A stretch of 64,000 bases of DNA from Stutzerimonas zhaodongensis (GCF_003696365.1 NZ_RFFM01000002.1:248001-312000), one strand, 5' to 3'; numbered from the stretch's first letter, positions 17,716-26,885 are shown. The notes: generated by a model from the sequence alone, not told the origin. A program made the numbers and translations.

Positions 17716-18042
17716 ATGGCTATCGAGTTCAACCGGCCCAATAGCGCCGTTAATTCATCCGGCACCAGCCGTACCAGCTCCGTACAGAACGCTGAGCGAC
17801 CAGCTGCTCAACAGAATGTAGATGCAGTCAAAAGCACCGGCAGCACAGCGGTATCTGGCGAGAGCGTAAATCTCAGCCCAGAAGCACAGCGTCTTCAACA
17901 AACCACGGAAAAGCTGAATCAACAGCCTGCGGTAGATCAGGAGCGTGTAGCTCAGATCAAACAGGCAATCGCTGATGGTAGCTATCAGGTAGACAGCCAG
18001 CGTGTAGCATCCAAACTACTGGCATTCGAAAGCCAGCGCTGA
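17716..18042 (+). CDS. flgM: anti-sigma-28 factor FlgM
   Basis: 108 residues, low-complexity and probably disordered at the N-terminus. The C-terminal sigma-binding region ([20 protein letters not shown], then RVASKLLAF) is diagnostic. It holds FliA inactive until it is exported through the completed hook-basal body. It follows a FliA promoter and heads flgMN(Z). Confidence 0.95.
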   Translation: MAIEFNRPNSAVNSSGTSRTSSVQNAERPAAQQNVDAVKSTGSTAVSGESVNLSPEAQRLQQTTEKLNQQPAVDQERVAQIKQAIADGSYQVDSQRVASKLLAFESQR

Positions 18043-18088
18043 CGTTGATCGTGACTGCCGGCAAGCAGTGAATGCGTTAGAGGCCACA

Positions 18089-18559
18089 ATGCACGACACT
18101 CAAATGCTCCAGCAGCTCGTTGAAGATATCGGCTCTGCCCGTAAGCTTCTTGAGCTCACAGATAACGAATACCAAGCCCTGGCAGAGCGAAACCTTGCCG
18201 GGCTGGAGCAGTTGCTCACGCAAAAGCAGGCGCTATTGGCGCTGCTTAGTCAGCATGGTGCCATGCGCGGACAAACGCTCGCCAAGGAGCAGCTCAGCGC
18301 AGACCGCAACGGGCTACTCACATTTGCAGCAGCATCTGCAGTTGGAGACGAAATTGTCGCCCAGGCGAGCCAGCTCGACGAGATCCTTGAGGCATGCAAA
18401 AACGCCAACGAGCGCAACGGTAAGTTGATCCGTGCCAACCAAAGCGCTGTGGGCAGCATGTTGAAAGTCTTGCAGGGCACTAGCCAGACGCCAGACTTGT
18501 ATGACCGTCGCGGTTCTACTGCTAGAAGTACCTATCAAAGGCCGCTCAGCCAGGCCTGA
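18089..18559 (+). CDS. flgN: flagellar export chaperone FlgN
   Basis: 156 residues from MHDTQMLQQLVEDIGSA at 18089, with GAGG upstream; a GTG at 18068 in the same frame has no better signal. The protein is all-helical with LLELTDNEYQALAERNLAGL and QKQALLALL in the first half, typical of FlgN chaperones for FlgK and FlgL. It lies between flgM and flgZ. Confidence 0.92.
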   Translation: MHDTQMLQQLVEDIGSARKLLELTDNEYQALAERNLAGLEQLLTQKQALLALLSQHGAMRGQTLAKEQLSADRNGLLTFAAASAVGDEIVAQASQLDEILEACKNANERNGKLIRANQSAVGSMLKVLQGTSQTPDLYDRRGSTARSTYQRPLSQA

Positions 18560-18630
18560 ACCTGATACAGCCAAGCGGAATCAAACTGCTATCATGCGGC
18601 TGACGTCTTATATGCCGGAGAGCATCATCA

Positions 18631-19380
18631 GTGTCCAATCCTTTTGCCGAGGATGAAGGCCCCCAGCCTCCTCAGACTCTCAAGACCGCAGTCGAAATAC
18701 ACGCAAACCTCCGCCTCCTGCTGGACCACCGCGTTCCGCTACAGCTCCGTTTTATCCAACGTAGTCAGCGTTATCAAACCTATCTTATCGAGATCAATCG
18801 CGAGAAGGGCTGGCTTGCTTTAGACGAGCTGATACCTAGCGACGGGGAGAGGCTGATGGCGTCCGGCGAGCCGTTTCAGGTCGAGGGATATTACGAGGGT
18901 GTGCGCATTGCCTGGGATAACCAGTTCCCTGCTCACATCGGCGAGCTGGATGACGCGCGTTGCTATTGGATTCCGGTTCCTGACCAGATTGTGTATCACC
19001 AGCGAAGGAATGCCTTTCGCGCCGCTTTGAATGGGCAGCCTATCGCAGTCGAGCTTAGTGGCAAGACGATCAGGAAGCCTATCTCAGGCAAAGTGCTGGA
19101 CATGTCTGCAACCGGCTGCAAATTGAGCTTCCCGGGGAATCTGCAAAGTGGGCTGCAAGCTGGACAGGTATATGATCAGCTTTCGGCCAAACTGCCGTTC
19201 GGCACAATCACCACTGCCGCCGAACTGAGGCATCTGGTTTTCGATGAAAAGCTTGATATCACTTTCTGTGGAATGCGCTTTTACCGCATCAGCGGACTGA
19301 CCCAGCGACAAATCGAGCGATTTGTTTATCAGCTTCAACGCGAAGCGCGACGCGATCAGGCAAGTGATCGCTTCAGCTAA
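18631..19380 (+). CDS. flgZ: cyclic-di-GMP-binding flagellar brake protein FlgZ (YcgR-type)
   Basis: 249 residues with a GTG start at 18631 behind CCGGAGAG. The N-terminal YcgR domain is about 20-120. The C-terminal PilZ domain has the c-di-GMP ligands in QRRNAFR (RxxxR) and DMSATG (DxSxxG). In pseudomonads FlgZ slows swimming by acting on the motor stators when c-di-GMP is high. It follows flgN and fits with the c-di-GMP enzyme at the left edge and amrZ downstream. Confidence 0.93.
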   Translation: MSNPFAEDEGPQPPQTLKTAVEIHANLRLLLDHRVPLQLRFIQRSQRYQTYLIEINREKGWLALDELIPSDGERLMASGEPFQVEGYYEGVRIAWDNQFPAHIGELDDARCYWIPVPDQIVYHQRRNAFRAALNGQPIAVELSGKTIRKPISGKVLDMSATGCKLSFPGNLQSGLQAGQVYDQLSAKLPFGTITTAAELRHLVFDEKLDITFCGMRFYRISGLTQRQIERFVYQLQREARRDQASDRFS

Positions 19381-19501
19381 CTGCCGCCGTTAAATTCATA
19401 ATCTTCAAAATAGGACCGCGCTGGCCCAAGGGCTGGCCGGTGCATTTGACTGGCCGCGATTCGCATCACGCATGGCTGCACTGATGTTGTTAAAGGCTGA
19501 C

Positions 19502-19578
19502 TGGTGTCCCAGGCGAGGTTCGAACTCACAACCTTCCCCTTAGGAGGGGGATGCTCTATCCAATTGAGCTACTGGGAC
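19502..19578 (-). tRNA. tRNA-Arg (anticodon CCT)
   Basis: 77 nt with encoded CCA. The acceptor arms GTCCCAG/CTGGGAC pair, the D arm is GCTC...GAGC, the anticodon loop is CTCCTAA with anticodon CCT, and the T loop is TTCGAAC. CCA is at 19502-19504. Confidence 0.95.
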
Positions 19579-19834
19579 ATGAAAGGCGGCAGCATGTTAA
19601 CGATCATCAGCTCGTTTGTCATGTACACCCCGTGCAGAAATGAATTCTTATACGCACGTTGTAGCCCCTAACGAGCAATCTCGATTCCGACAATCTCTGG
19701 CGCGGAGTGACCATGACCGAGATATCATTGCATTTTGCACGGGCATAGCTTCAGCATCTTGCATTTCGCATGCACGATGCAATCAACATCATCGTATGCT
19801 ATTGATTTATAAGGTTTTATTTTCAAACGACTCC
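19579..19834. other. gene-free spacer downstream of flgZ/tRNA
   Basis: I find no convincing gene here. It is noticeably richer in A and T than the flanks. The frames spanning it lack ribosome-binding sites. It lies on the 5' side of tRNA-Arg(CCT), so the tRNA promoter should be inside it. Confidence 0.4.
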
Positions 19835-19849
19835 TGGCACGCCAGATGC
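19835..19849 (+). promoter_or_regulatory. possible sigma-54 promoter before small secreted ORF
   Basis: TGGCAC-GCCAG-ATGC differs from the -24/-12 consensus by one base in the -12 element. It would start transcription near 19861, 24 nt before the ATG at 19885. Confidence 0.35.
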
Positions 19850-19884
19850 TTATATATCTGGACACAACGCGATGGAGACGCCCG

Positions 19885-20088
19885 ATGCTACGCCCAGCCC
19901 ACTTTTTGAGCACTGCAGTTATGGCCGCGTTTGCCATGTCGCTTCTGGATTCCGCACCCACGTCTGAGCAGACTTCGGTAACCGCTAAACCATCTCCAGT
20001 TGCCATTCACAGAACTGTGATGCCTGCGAACACCATGAGCAATACTGGACCTAACCAACCGGTGCAGCCGCAGCGGTGGGTGTTTTAA
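19885..20088 (+). CDS. small putative exported protein
   Basis: 67 residues from the ATG at 19885, with GGAG seven bases upstream. The N-terminus (LSTAVMAAFAMSLL) looks like a signal peptide or one membrane segment. The remainder is rich in Thr, Pro and Ser, with no motif I recognise. A near-consensus sigma-54 site lies upstream. It may be real but orphan-like. Confidence 0.45.
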   Translation: MLRPAHFLSTAVMAAFAMSLLDSAPTSEQTSVTAKPSPVAIHRTVMPANTMSNTGPNQPVQPQRWVF

Positions 20089-20128
20089 AGACAGCGGACG
20101 GTAATGGTAGGTTCTATAGGAGATTCAA

Positions 20129-20311
20129 ATGTCGATTTATGGATGTGCTTTTTTAGTCTTGTGTGTGCTGTGCGGGCTGCTCAGCATAGGAACAATCCTG
20201 CCGGGACATTGGAGTACGGTTACGGAAGGGTTGACTGCAGTCTTCGGTGTTTTTTTTGTGATTTCATTGGTTATAGGGCGGCGGTTCAAGTTCGATCCAA
20301 TTCTGCGATAG
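20129..20311 (+). CDS. small two-segment membrane protein
   Basis: 60 residues with two hydrophobic segments (about 4-25 and 35-50) and a basic C-terminus (GRRFKFDPILR). AGGAG lies six bases before the ATG. The composition and pattern recall small stress-associated membrane proteins of pseudomonads of the PA3371 type, but I cannot verify this. Function unknown. Confidence 0.65.
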   Translation: MSIYGCAFLVLCVLCGLLSIGTILPGHWSTVTEGLTAVFGVFFVISLVIGRRFKFDPILR

Positions 20312-20439
20312 CATCCTCGTAGTTTTGAAACCCTCATCACAATACAGGCGATTAGCCATCACTCGCCTGCTTTAACAAGCGATACTGTCGTCGTATGATT
20401 GACGCCATAAAGTCGCCTTGATCTTTTCAGTAAGTCGTG

Positions 20440-20466
20440 GAACAGCACGCGCTGTTTGGTGTCAGA
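20440..20466 (+). promoter_or_regulatory. candidate AlgU (sigma-22/ECF) promoter of amrZ
   Basis: GAACAG, a 16-bp spacer and TCAGA resemble the AlgU consensus GAACTT-N16-TCTGA. It lies about 55 bp upstream of amrZ, which is known to be AlgU-dependent in P. aeruginosa. Confidence 0.5.
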
Positions 20467-20521
20467 CCGGTGACTAGAACGGCACTAAGCCACCATCTCC
20501 CACCTGACTATCCGGTTTAAT

Positions 20522-20848
20522 ATGCGCCCTATGAAGCAGGCAGTTTATTCCAGCCGCACGGCTGACAAATTCGTGGTTCGGCTACCAGACGGGATGCGAG
20601 AGCGTATCGCTGAAGTGGCGCGCAACCATCATCGCAGTATGAATTCTGAGATCATTGCCCGCCTAGAGCAAAGCCTCCTGCAAGAAGGCGCGCTTGATGA
20701 CGATTCAGCGATGCGTTTGGACAGCCCGGACCTGACACTTCACGAACGAGAGCTGCTTCAACGATTCCGCCAGCTTGCACACCGCCAGCAGAACGCTTTG
20801 ATTGCACTGATCGCGCTAGATACTGAAGCTTCGAAAGACGAAGACTGA
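20522..20848 (+). CDS. amrZ: ribbon-helix-helix regulator AmrZ
   Basis: 108 residues, the same length as P. aeruginosa AmrZ (AlgZ) and with its characteristic core: [20 protein letters not shown], then [20 protein letters not shown]. The ribbon-helix-helix is about residues 10-60, and the C-terminal helical oligomerisation region is about 70-105 ([20 protein letters not shown]). AmrZ controls alginate, exopolysaccharide, twitching and flagellar genes and c-di-GMP enzymes. It sits beside the flagellar block and FlgZ. Confidence 0.95.
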   Translation: MRPMKQAVYSSRTADKFVVRLPDGMRERIAEVARNHHRSMNSEIIARLEQSLLQEGALDDDSAMRLDSPDLTLHERELLQRFRQLAHRQQNALIALIALDTEASKDED

Positions 20849-20879
20849 TGATCTGAAAACAGCCTGCAAGCTCCACTAA

Positions 20880-20905
20880 CGCCCCGGAAAAGTCGGGGCG
20901 TTTGC
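20880..20905 (+). terminator. hairpin after amrZ
   Basis: The arms CGCCCCG and CGGGGCG enclose a 7-nt loop, followed by a short, imperfect T-tract. A weak intrinsic terminator. Confidence 0.55.
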
Positions 20906-20965
20906 CGTTTACCACAAAGCATATGGCTGGTTGTTGACGACTTGCAGCCGGCCAACCTACAAGCG

Positions 20966-20997
20966 AAAAAAATGCCTGCATCTCATCGACACAGGCA
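20966..20997 (-). terminator. terminator after oadB
   Basis: On the minus strand TGCCTG, a 13-nt loop and CAGGCA are followed by seven T residues. It lies 36 bp past the oadB stop. Confidence 0.7.
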
Positions 20998-21032
20998 CCC
21001 GTTGTTCAGTGGTCGCTAATAGCCGACTCGCA

Positions 21033-22169
21033 TCAACCCACGAAGCTGAGCAGCACACCGGCCGCCACAGCCGAACCGATTACCCCCGCCACGTTTGGCC
21101 CCATCGCGTGCATCAACAGGAAGTTCTGTGGGTTGGCTTCCAGCCCGACCTTGTTCGACACGCGCGCTGCCATCGGTACGGCCGAGACCCCTGCCGATCC
21201 GATCAAAGGGTTGATCTTGTTCGTACTGAACATATTCATCACCTTGGCCATCAACACGCCGGCAGCGGTGCCCCCGCAGAATGCAACCATGCCTAGCACC
21301 AGGATCCCGAGCGTCTTCATCTGCAAGAACGCCTCTGCGGACAGCTTGGAGCCGACCGTCAGGCCCAACGCAATGGTGACAATATTTATAAGCGCATTGC
21401 GCGAAGTATCAGCCAAGCGATCCACCACACCGCACTCGCGCAGTAGGTTTCCGAAAGCGAACATGCCAACCAGCGGAGCGGCATCCGGCAACAGCATGCC
21501 AACCAACAGCGCGAGCATTAACGGGAACACGATTTTCTCGGCCTGCCCCACAGGTCTCAGCTGCGTCATAACGATTGCGCGCTCCTCTTTGGTCGTGAGC
21601 GCTCGCATGATGGGTGGCTGAATCAATGGCACCAAAGCCATATAGGAATAGGCAGCAACAGCGATCGGCCCTAGCAAATGCGGCGCAAGCTTGGCGGTGA
21701 CAAAGATGGATGTGGGACCATCGGCGCCGCCGATTATGGCAATGGACGCAGCCTCACGCAGAGTGAACTCCATGCCCGGGATCCCCATAGCGGCCAACCC
21801 CAATGCACCAAGCAAAGTGGCGAAGATGCCAAACTGCGCAGCCGCACCGAGCAGTAGGGTTTTAGGATTGGCAAGCATCGGACCGAAGTCCGTCATTGCC
21901 CCCACCCCCATGAAGATCAACAAGGGAAATACGCTTGTAGGCAGCCCAACCTCATAGAAAAGGTGCAATATCCCAGCACCCTCTGCCATGTTGGCCACAG
22001 GGATATTGGCGAGCACCCCTCCGAAGCCTATCGGAATAAGCAACAGCGGTTCGAAGCCTTTACGGATCGCCAGGTAAATCAATGCCAGACACACCACGAT
22101 CATCAGTAACTGGCCGGCCTCCAAATGATACAAGCCGGTGCTGTGCCATAGCTTGAGCAACTTATCCAT
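21033..22169 (-). CDS. oadB: oxaloacetate decarboxylase Na+-pump beta subunit OadB
   Basis: 378 residues, very hydrophobic, with about nine membrane segments. Family signatures include [20 protein letters not shown] and [20 protein letters not shown]. The beta subunit couples decarboxylation of carboxybiotin to Na+ export. It follows oadA by 10 bp and ends at a terminator, giving oadG-oadA-oadB. Confidence 0.95.
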   Translation of the reverse strand: MDKLLKLWHSTGLYHLEAGQLLMIVVCLALIYLAIRKGFEPLLLIPIGFGGVLANIPVANMAEGAGILHLFYEVGLPTSVFPLLIFMGVGAMTDFGPMLANPKTLLLGAAAQFGIFATLLGALGLAAMGIPGMEFTLREAASIAIIGGADGPTSIFVTAKLAPHLLGPIAVAAYSYMALVPLIQPPIMRALTTKEERAIVMTQLRPVGQAEKIVFPLMLALLVGMLLPDAAPLVGMFAFGNLLRECGVVDRLADTSRNALINIVTIALGLTVGSKLSAEAFLQMKTLGILVLGMVAFCGGTAAGVLMAKVMNMFSTNKINPLIGSAGVSAVPMAARVSNKVGLEANPQNFLLMHAMGPNVAGVIGSAVAAGVLLSFVG

Positions 22170-22179
22170 GTAGCACTCC

Positions 22180-23961
22180 TTAAGCGATGGTCAGTAGGCA
22201 ATCGCCCACTGACACCGCATCGCCGACCTTTACGCTCACACTGGAGACGGTACCGGCCTTGAATGCACGGATTTCGGTTTCCATCTTCATCGCTTCAAGA
22301 ATGAGGACCAGATCCCCCTCTTGAACCGCTTGCCCTGGCTGCACAAGCACCTTGAAGATGTTACCGGCCAACGGGGCGGGCTGAGGCTCGCCTTTGCCAA
22401 CTGAAGGCGCAGAAGCCGCTGCAGGCGCTACGCCTGATTCGCTGCCGATCGGCTTGATCCCCTCGATATCGCCGCCTTCATTGACCTGAACCACGAAAGA
22501 CTTCCCATTGACCTCCACCGTGTAAACCTCAGGAGTATTCGCTTCGCGTGCGAGCAGCTCCTTACCAGTCGGCATCGGCTCGAAGGCAGCAGCATTGCCA
22601 CGGTTCTCAAGAAACTTCAGCCCAATCTGAGGAAACAATGCGTAGGTAAGCACATCGTCTATTTCGTCCCTGGCCAGCTTGATGCTTTTTTCCTGAGCAA
22701 TGGCTTTAAGCTCAGCGGTCAGCTTGTCCATCTCCGGCTGCAGTAAGTCTGCGGGACGGCAGGTGATAACGTCCGCGCCATCGAGCACACGCTGCTGAAG
22801 TTCGCTATTGAACGGCGCGGGTGCTGCCCCATACTCGCCTTTGAGAATGCCCGCAGTTTCTTTGGTGATGGACTTATAGCGCTCACCGGTGAGGACGTTG
22901 ATCACTGCCTGAGTGCCCACGATCTGCGATGTCGGCGTAACCAACGGAATGAAACCGAGGTCTTCGCGTACGCGTGGAATCTCGGCAAGCACCTGGTCGA
23001 ATTTGTCGAGGGCCCCCTGCTCTTTCAGCTGACCCTCCATATTGGTCAGCATGCCGCCTGGTACTTGAGCTACAAGAATGCGGGAATCCACTCCTTTGAG
23101 CGTACCCTCGAATTTTGCATATTTCTTGCGTACCTCACGGAAGTAAGCCGCGATCTCTTCAAGCAATTCAAGATTGAGGCCGGTGTCTCGCTCCGTGCCT
23201 TGAAAGATCGCCACTACTGATTCGGTCGGCGAGTGCCCGTAAGTCATCGAGAGCGAAGAAATTGCGGTATCGACGTTATCGATCCCCGCCTCTACTGCCT
23301 TGAGGATCGCCGCCGTCGAAAGGCCTGCGGTGGCATGGCACTGCATGTGAATTGGAATCGATAGGCTGGCTTTTAGACGCGACACCAGCTCATACGCCTT
23401 GTACGGCGTAAGAATGCCAGCCATGTCCTTGATCGCCACGGAGTCGGCGCCCATGTCCTCGATCTGCTTAGCAAGATCAAGCCACATATCAAGGGTATGC
23501 ACCGGGCTGGTGGTGTAAGAAATAGTGCCCTGCGCGTGCTTGCCATGCTGCTTGACAGAGCGAAGTGCGGTTTCCAGATTACGTGCGTCATTCATGGCAT
23601 CGAAGACGCGAAACACATCTACGCCGTTGACAGCTGCGCGCTCGACGAACTTTTCGACCACATCATCTGCGTAGTGCCGGTAACCCAGCAAATTCTGACC
23701 GCGTAGCAGCATCTGCTGCCGGGTGTTTGGCATGGCCTTTTTCAGCTCGCGAATGCGCTCCCAAGGATCTTCACCAAGATAGCGAATACATGCATCGAAG
23801 GTTGCACCGCCCCAAGACTCAACAGACCAGAACCCAACCTGGTCAAGCTTACTGGCAATCGGAAGCATGTCCTCAAGGCGGACGCGCGTCGCGAGAATGG
23901 ATTGGTGCGCATCACGAAGCACCACATCGGTGATGCCGAGCGGTTGTTTGGCAGAGGTCAT
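22180..23961 (-). CDS. oadA: oxaloacetate decarboxylase alpha subunit OadA (biotin-dependent)
   Basis: 593 residues from [20 protein letters not shown] at 23961, with GGGAG upstream; an in-frame opening to 23991 overlaps oadG and is rejected. The N-terminal carboxyltransferase TIM barrel is about 1-300 ([21 protein letters not shown]). A conserved carboxylase domain follows, then a C-terminal biotinyl domain with the biotin site EAMKMETEI. It transfers the carboxyl group of oxaloacetate to biotin for the membrane pump. Confidence 0.95.
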   Translation of the reverse strand: MTSAKQPLGITDVVLRDAHQSILATRVRLEDMLPIASKLDQVGFWSVESWGGATFDACIRYLGEDPWERIRELKKAMPNTRQQMLLRGQNLLGYRHYADDVVEKFVERAAVNGVDVFRVFDAMNDARNLETALRSVKQHGKHAQGTISYTTSPVHTLDMWLDLAKQIEDMGADSVAIKDMAGILTPYKAYELVSRLKASLSIPIHMQCHATAGLSTAAILKAVEAGIDNVDTAISSLSMTYGHSPTESVVAIFQGTERDTGLNLELLEEIAAYFREVRKKYAKFEGTLKGVDSRILVAQVPGGMLTNMEGQLKEQGALDKFDQVLAEIPRVREDLGFIPLVTPTSQIVGTQAVINVLTGERYKSITKETAGILKGEYGAAPAPFNSELQQRVLDGADVITCRPADLLQPEMDKLTAELKAIAQEKSIKLARDEIDDVLTYALFPQIGLKFLENRGNAAAFEPMPTGKELLAREANTPEVYTVEVNGKSFVVQVNEGGDIEGIKPIGSESGVAPAAASAPSVGKGEPQPAPLAGNIFKVLVQPGQAVQEGDLVLILEAMKMETEIRAFKAGTVSSVSVKVGDAVSVGDCLLTIA

Positions 23962-23983
23962 GACGGGAACTCCCTGTTCTGGA

Positions 23984-24226
23984 TCAACCACGACGAGCGC
24001 GGTGCTGATGGATGGCAGTCTGGATAGCCGCTAGAAGGTCTGCGTCCGCTTCGGTCGCAGCAGGACCATTTGATGCCGGCTGGGCGATAGGCGCACTGTC
24101 GAATCTACCAATTACAGCCGACATCAAGCGAATGCAGACGATCAACAACACGAGGAAGACGAAGACGGAGCCTATGCCGAACAGCATAAGCTCGACACCT
24201 TCTAGCAGGAGTTCGCTGGGGGTCAT
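23984..24226 (-). CDS. oadG: oxaloacetate decarboxylase gamma subunit OadG
   Basis: 80 residues. One N-terminal membrane helix ([20 protein letters not shown]) and a cytoplasmic tail ([17 protein letters not shown]) match the small gamma subunit that tethers alpha to beta. It is the first gene of oadGAB. Confidence 0.88.
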   Translation of the reverse strand: MTPSELLLEGVELMLFGIGSVFVFLVLLIVCIRLMSAVIGRFDSAPIAQPASNGPAATEADADLLAAIQTAIHQHRARRG

Positions 24227-24256
24227 GGGATTCCCTTTTAATCAGCAGCTCGGGCC

Positions 24257-24325
24257 GCCTGTTATTCGCTTAAAGTTGAGGCTTCGCTGATGCGAAACCT
24301 CCGAACAGTAGCCCGAATAACAGGC
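24257..24325. repeat. nested inverted repeats between oadG and mgtE
   Basis: The outer arms GCCTGTTATTCG (24257-24268) and CGAATAACAGGC (24314-24325) are perfectly complementary. Inside lies a second pair, GAGGCTTCGC (24278-24287) with GCGAAACCTC (24292-24301), which has one G-T mismatch. The segment follows mgtE and precedes oadG on the minus strand; it may be a transcriptional attenuator, a processing site or a binding site. Confidence 0.6.
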
Positions 24326-24361
24326 GCAAGGCAAACGCCAAGTCGCCGCAGATAGAAGGGA

Positions 24362-25810
24362 TCAGAGGAGAAAAACGGTAGCCAGGCCCAGAAAAATGAA
24401 GAAGCCGCCACTGTCTGTCACGGCTGTGATCATGACACTGGCGCCCAGAGCGGGATCACGTCCCATTCGGGCGAGCGTTACCGGGATCAAAACGCCCATA
24501 AGTGCAGCAAGCAGCAGGTTGAGCGTCATTGCGGCGGTCATCACCACCCCCAGCGACCAGCTTCCATATAGCCAGTAGACGACAACACCAATAACCCCAC
24601 CCCATATCAAGCCATTCAGCATGCCGACCCCGGCTTCCTTGCGCAGCAGCCGCGCACTGTTGCCGGTTCCCATCTGATCCAATGCCATAGCCCGAACGAT
24701 CATGGTAATGGTCTGATTACCAGAGTTGCCGCCGATCCCGGCAACGATCGGCATCAAGGCCGCAAGCGCCACCAACTTTTCAATGGACCCATCGAAGAGC
24801 CCGATGACCCTCGAAGCGATGAATGCGGTGACCAGGTTGACCGCCAGCCAAGCCCAACGGTTACGCAAAGATTTCCACACGGAGGCGAAGATGTCTTCTT
24901 CCTCACGCAGACCCGCCATGTTTAAGACTTCGGTCTCACTTTCCTCGCGGATCAGGTCGACCATTTCGTCGATGGTGAGTCGCCCGATCAGCTTGCCGCT
25001 CTTGTCGACCACCGGAGTCGACACCAGATCATATCGTTCGAACGCCTGAGCGGCCTCGTAAGCATCTTCATCCGGATGAAATGTCACCGGATCGCTCGCC
25101 ATGACTTCTGCAACATGTCGCTCGGGGTCGTTGACCAACAGACGCTTGATTGGCAAGACGCCTTTCAGCACGCCGTCATAGTCCACCACGAACAGTTTGT
25201 CAGTATGGCCAGGAAGCTCCTTTAGCCTGCGCAGGTAACGCAGCACGACTTCGAGACTCACATCCTCACGGATAGTGACCATTTCGAAATCCATCAGTGC
25301 TCCGACCTGGTCGTCCTCATAGGAAAGCGCCGACCGCACTCTCTCGCGCTGCTGCGCATCAAGAGTCTCCATGAGTTCATGGACGACGTCCCGAGGCAGC
25401 TCAGCTGCCAGGTCGGCCAGCTCGTCAGCATCCATTTCCTTGGCAGCTGCGAGCAGCTCGTGATCGTCCATGTCAGCGATCAACGTCTCACGTACAGCGT
25501 CGGAGACCTCGAGCAGGATGTCTCCGTCCCGGTCAGACTTGACCAACTGCCAGACCGTCAGACGGTCATCGAGCGGCAGCGCTTCGAGGATATGAGCAAT
25601 GTCGGCGGGATGCAGGGCCTCCAGCTTTCGCTGTAGCTCTACCAGATTCTGGCGGTGCACTAGATTCTCGACCAGATCCTGGTGCTGCCCATCCTGACTC
25701 TGACGATGAGCCAGATCTTCAACGATCCGATGTCGCTGGAGCAGTTCGATTACTTGCGCCAGACGATCCTGGAGACTTTCCTGTGGCTTTTTTGCTTCTA
25801 CTTCGGTCAT
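24362..25810 (-). CDS. mgtE: magnesium transporter MgtE
   Basis: 482 residues from MTEVEAKKPQESLQDR at 25810. The N-terminal MgtE domain is about 50-160 (LHPADIAHILEALP, ADELADLAAELPRDVVHELM). A CBS pair (about 165-290) senses cytosolic Mg2+. Five membrane helices follow from about 310, with GGNSGNQ in the pore region. The start is favoured by GGAG six bases upstream; an exact 7-bp hairpin flanks this ribosome-binding site. Confidence 0.94.
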   Translation of the reverse strand: MTEVEAKKPQESLQDRLAQVIELLQRHRIVEDLAHRQSQDGQHQDLVENLVHRQNLVELQRKLEALHPADIAHILEALPLDDRLTVWQLVKSDRDGDILLEVSDAVRETLIADMDDHELLAAAKEMDADELADLAAELPRDVVHELMETLDAQQRERVRSALSYEDDQVGALMDFEMVTIREDVSLEVVLRYLRRLKELPGHTDKLFVVDYDGVLKGVLPIKRLLVNDPERHVAEVMASDPVTFHPDEDAYEAAQAFERYDLVSTPVVDKSGKLIGRLTIDEMVDLIREESETEVLNMAGLREEEDIFASVWKSLRNRWAWLAVNLVTAFIASRVIGLFDGSIEKLVALAALMPIVAGIGGNSGNQTITMIVRAMALDQMGTGNSARLLRKEAGVGMLNGLIWGGVIGVVVYWLYGSWSLGVVMTAAMTLNLLLAALMGVLIPVTLARMGRDPALGASVMITAVTDSGGFFIFLGLATVFLL

Positions 25811-25840
25811 GGCGCACTCCACCCCAGCGGTCGGTGCGCC
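25811..25840 (-). promoter_or_regulatory. hairpin at the mgtE translation start
   Basis: GGCGCAC (minus strand, 25840-25834) pairs with GTGCGCC (25817-25811), which abuts the ATG. The GGAG Shine-Dalgarno lies partly in the loop. A candidate translational switch. Confidence 0.4.
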
Positions 25841-26121
25841 AGGGGATCAATCATTCAATACGTGATTGGCAAGCGAAATTGTGATGCGACTACTGGGCAA
25901 ATCCATGAGAGGGATCCAGAAGCCCGAACGGGCGGACCGCGCAATAATACCATTGCACACGGCAAGCACGACCGTGAAATGCTGGCAATACAATTGGTTG
26001 CGTAGCGACGGAAGACATCTGGCTACCAGTGTCGACGTATTCACGTTGCTGGAAGGCACTGCGGCAAGCTAATAAATATTTGGCTAGTCTGAGGCTTGAT
26101 CAATCGTCAAGGAGGACGACC
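25841..26121. other. divergent intergenic region mgtE / secreted protein
   Basis: No gene seen. It must hold both divergent promoters. I see no strong repeat or known riboswitch (no M-box pattern). Confidence 0.4.
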
Positions 26122-26613
26122 ATGAACAAACTCATCGCAGGGAGCTGCTGCGTGCTGCTCTTATGGGCCACTCCAACAGTCGCCACCAGCATTTATCGTT
26201 GCAGTGACGAGTACGGCAACCTCACCTTCACTCATCAAGGGTGTCCAACAGATCAGGCCGCTCGCGTCCAAGAGGCAGTGAACCAGACGCCAGGCTCCGG
26301 GAAAGCGGTTCCTTTAGCCAAACCGATTAAGAGAAGCAAAGCTCGCCAGGACGTGTCATCTGGCAGCATTACAGTCGTCGGCACTCAGGACGACGGTTGC
26401 GGAAATCTCATCACTGGGAGCGCAAAACGGGACGCACTGATAAAACAACGGGTTCTTCCTGGCATGAATCGCGCAGATGTCGAAAGCGCGTTTGGCACAC
26501 CAGACTCAGTCACCAGCCGCAATGGGAAAGTGCAGTACCGCTATAGCAACGGAAAAGGCCGAACTCGTACGGTCAACTTCGATCAATACGGCTGTGTTGG
26601 TGGCAAAGGTTAA
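26122..26613 (+). CDS. small exported protein, DUF4124-like N-terminus with OmlA/SmpA-like C-terminus
   Basis: 163 residues. The ATG at 26122 has an excellent AGGAGG seven bases upstream. The signal peptide is about 1-22 (LIAGSCCVLLLWATPTVATS). The next part (IYRCSDEYGNLTFTHQGCP) resembles DUF4124 of cell-envelope proteins. The C-terminal region (VLPGMNRADVESAFGTPDSV) resembles the SmpA/OmlA-type fold. Cysteines at about 9, 10 and in YRC/GCP/DGCGN/YGC could form disulphides. No lipobox. It ends at a strong terminator. Confidence 0.8.
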   Translation: MNKLIAGSCCVLLLWATPTVATSIYRCSDEYGNLTFTHQGCPTDQAARVQEAVNQTPGSGKAVPLAKPIKRSKARQDVSSGSITVVGTQDDGCGNLITGSAKRDALIKQRVLPGMNRADVESAFGTPDSVTSRNGKVQYRYSNGKGRTRTVNFDQYGCVGGKG

Positions 26614-26624
26614 ATAGCAGGACG

Positions 26625-26659
26625 AAAAAAAGGGCCTGCATTGCTGCAGGCCCTTTTTT
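26625..26659. terminator. strong bidirectional terminator
   Basis: An A-run, GGGCCTGCA, loop TTGC, TGCAGGCCC and a T-run. It ends the exported-protein gene on the plus strand and the tRNA-Arg transcript on the minus strand. Confidence 0.9.
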
Positions 26660-26663
26660 GATT

Positions 26664-26740
26664 TGGTGCACTCAGGAGGATTCGAACCTCCGACCGCTCG
26701 GTTCGTAGCCGAGTACTCTATCCAGCTGAGCTATGAGTGC
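26664..26740 (-). tRNA. tRNA-Arg (anticodon ACG), copy 1
   Basis: 77 nt with encoded CCA at 26664-26666. The acceptor GCACTCA pairs with TGAGTGC, the anticodon loop CTACGAA carries ACG, and the T loop is TTCGAAT. It is identical to copy 2, 68 bp away. Confidence 0.96.
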
Positions 26741-26808
26741 AAAAGTGATTTATAACCAGATCACCGCTGGGTACAACATCAAATCACATTAATGCAACCT
26801 GACAAAAA

Positions 26809-26885
26809 TGGTGCACTCAGGAGGATTCGAACCTCCGACCGCTCGGTTCGTAGCCGAGTACTCTATCCAGCTGAGCTATGAGTGC
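26809..26885 (-). tRNA. tRNA-Arg (anticodon ACG), copy 2
   Basis: 77 nt with encoded CCA at 26809-26811; the base sequence equals copy 1. Both are probably co-transcribed with the tRNA-Ser upstream. Confidence 0.96.

Noticed and set aside
19846..19884. Upstream start of the small exported ORF
   Set aside because: It overlaps the candidate sigma-54 element, and the signal peptide begins at the later ATG.
19502..20521. Possible integrative element next to tRNA-Arg(CCT)
   Set aside because: I see no integrase, no direct repeat of the tRNA end and no phage or plasmid genes; the region is just AT-richer.
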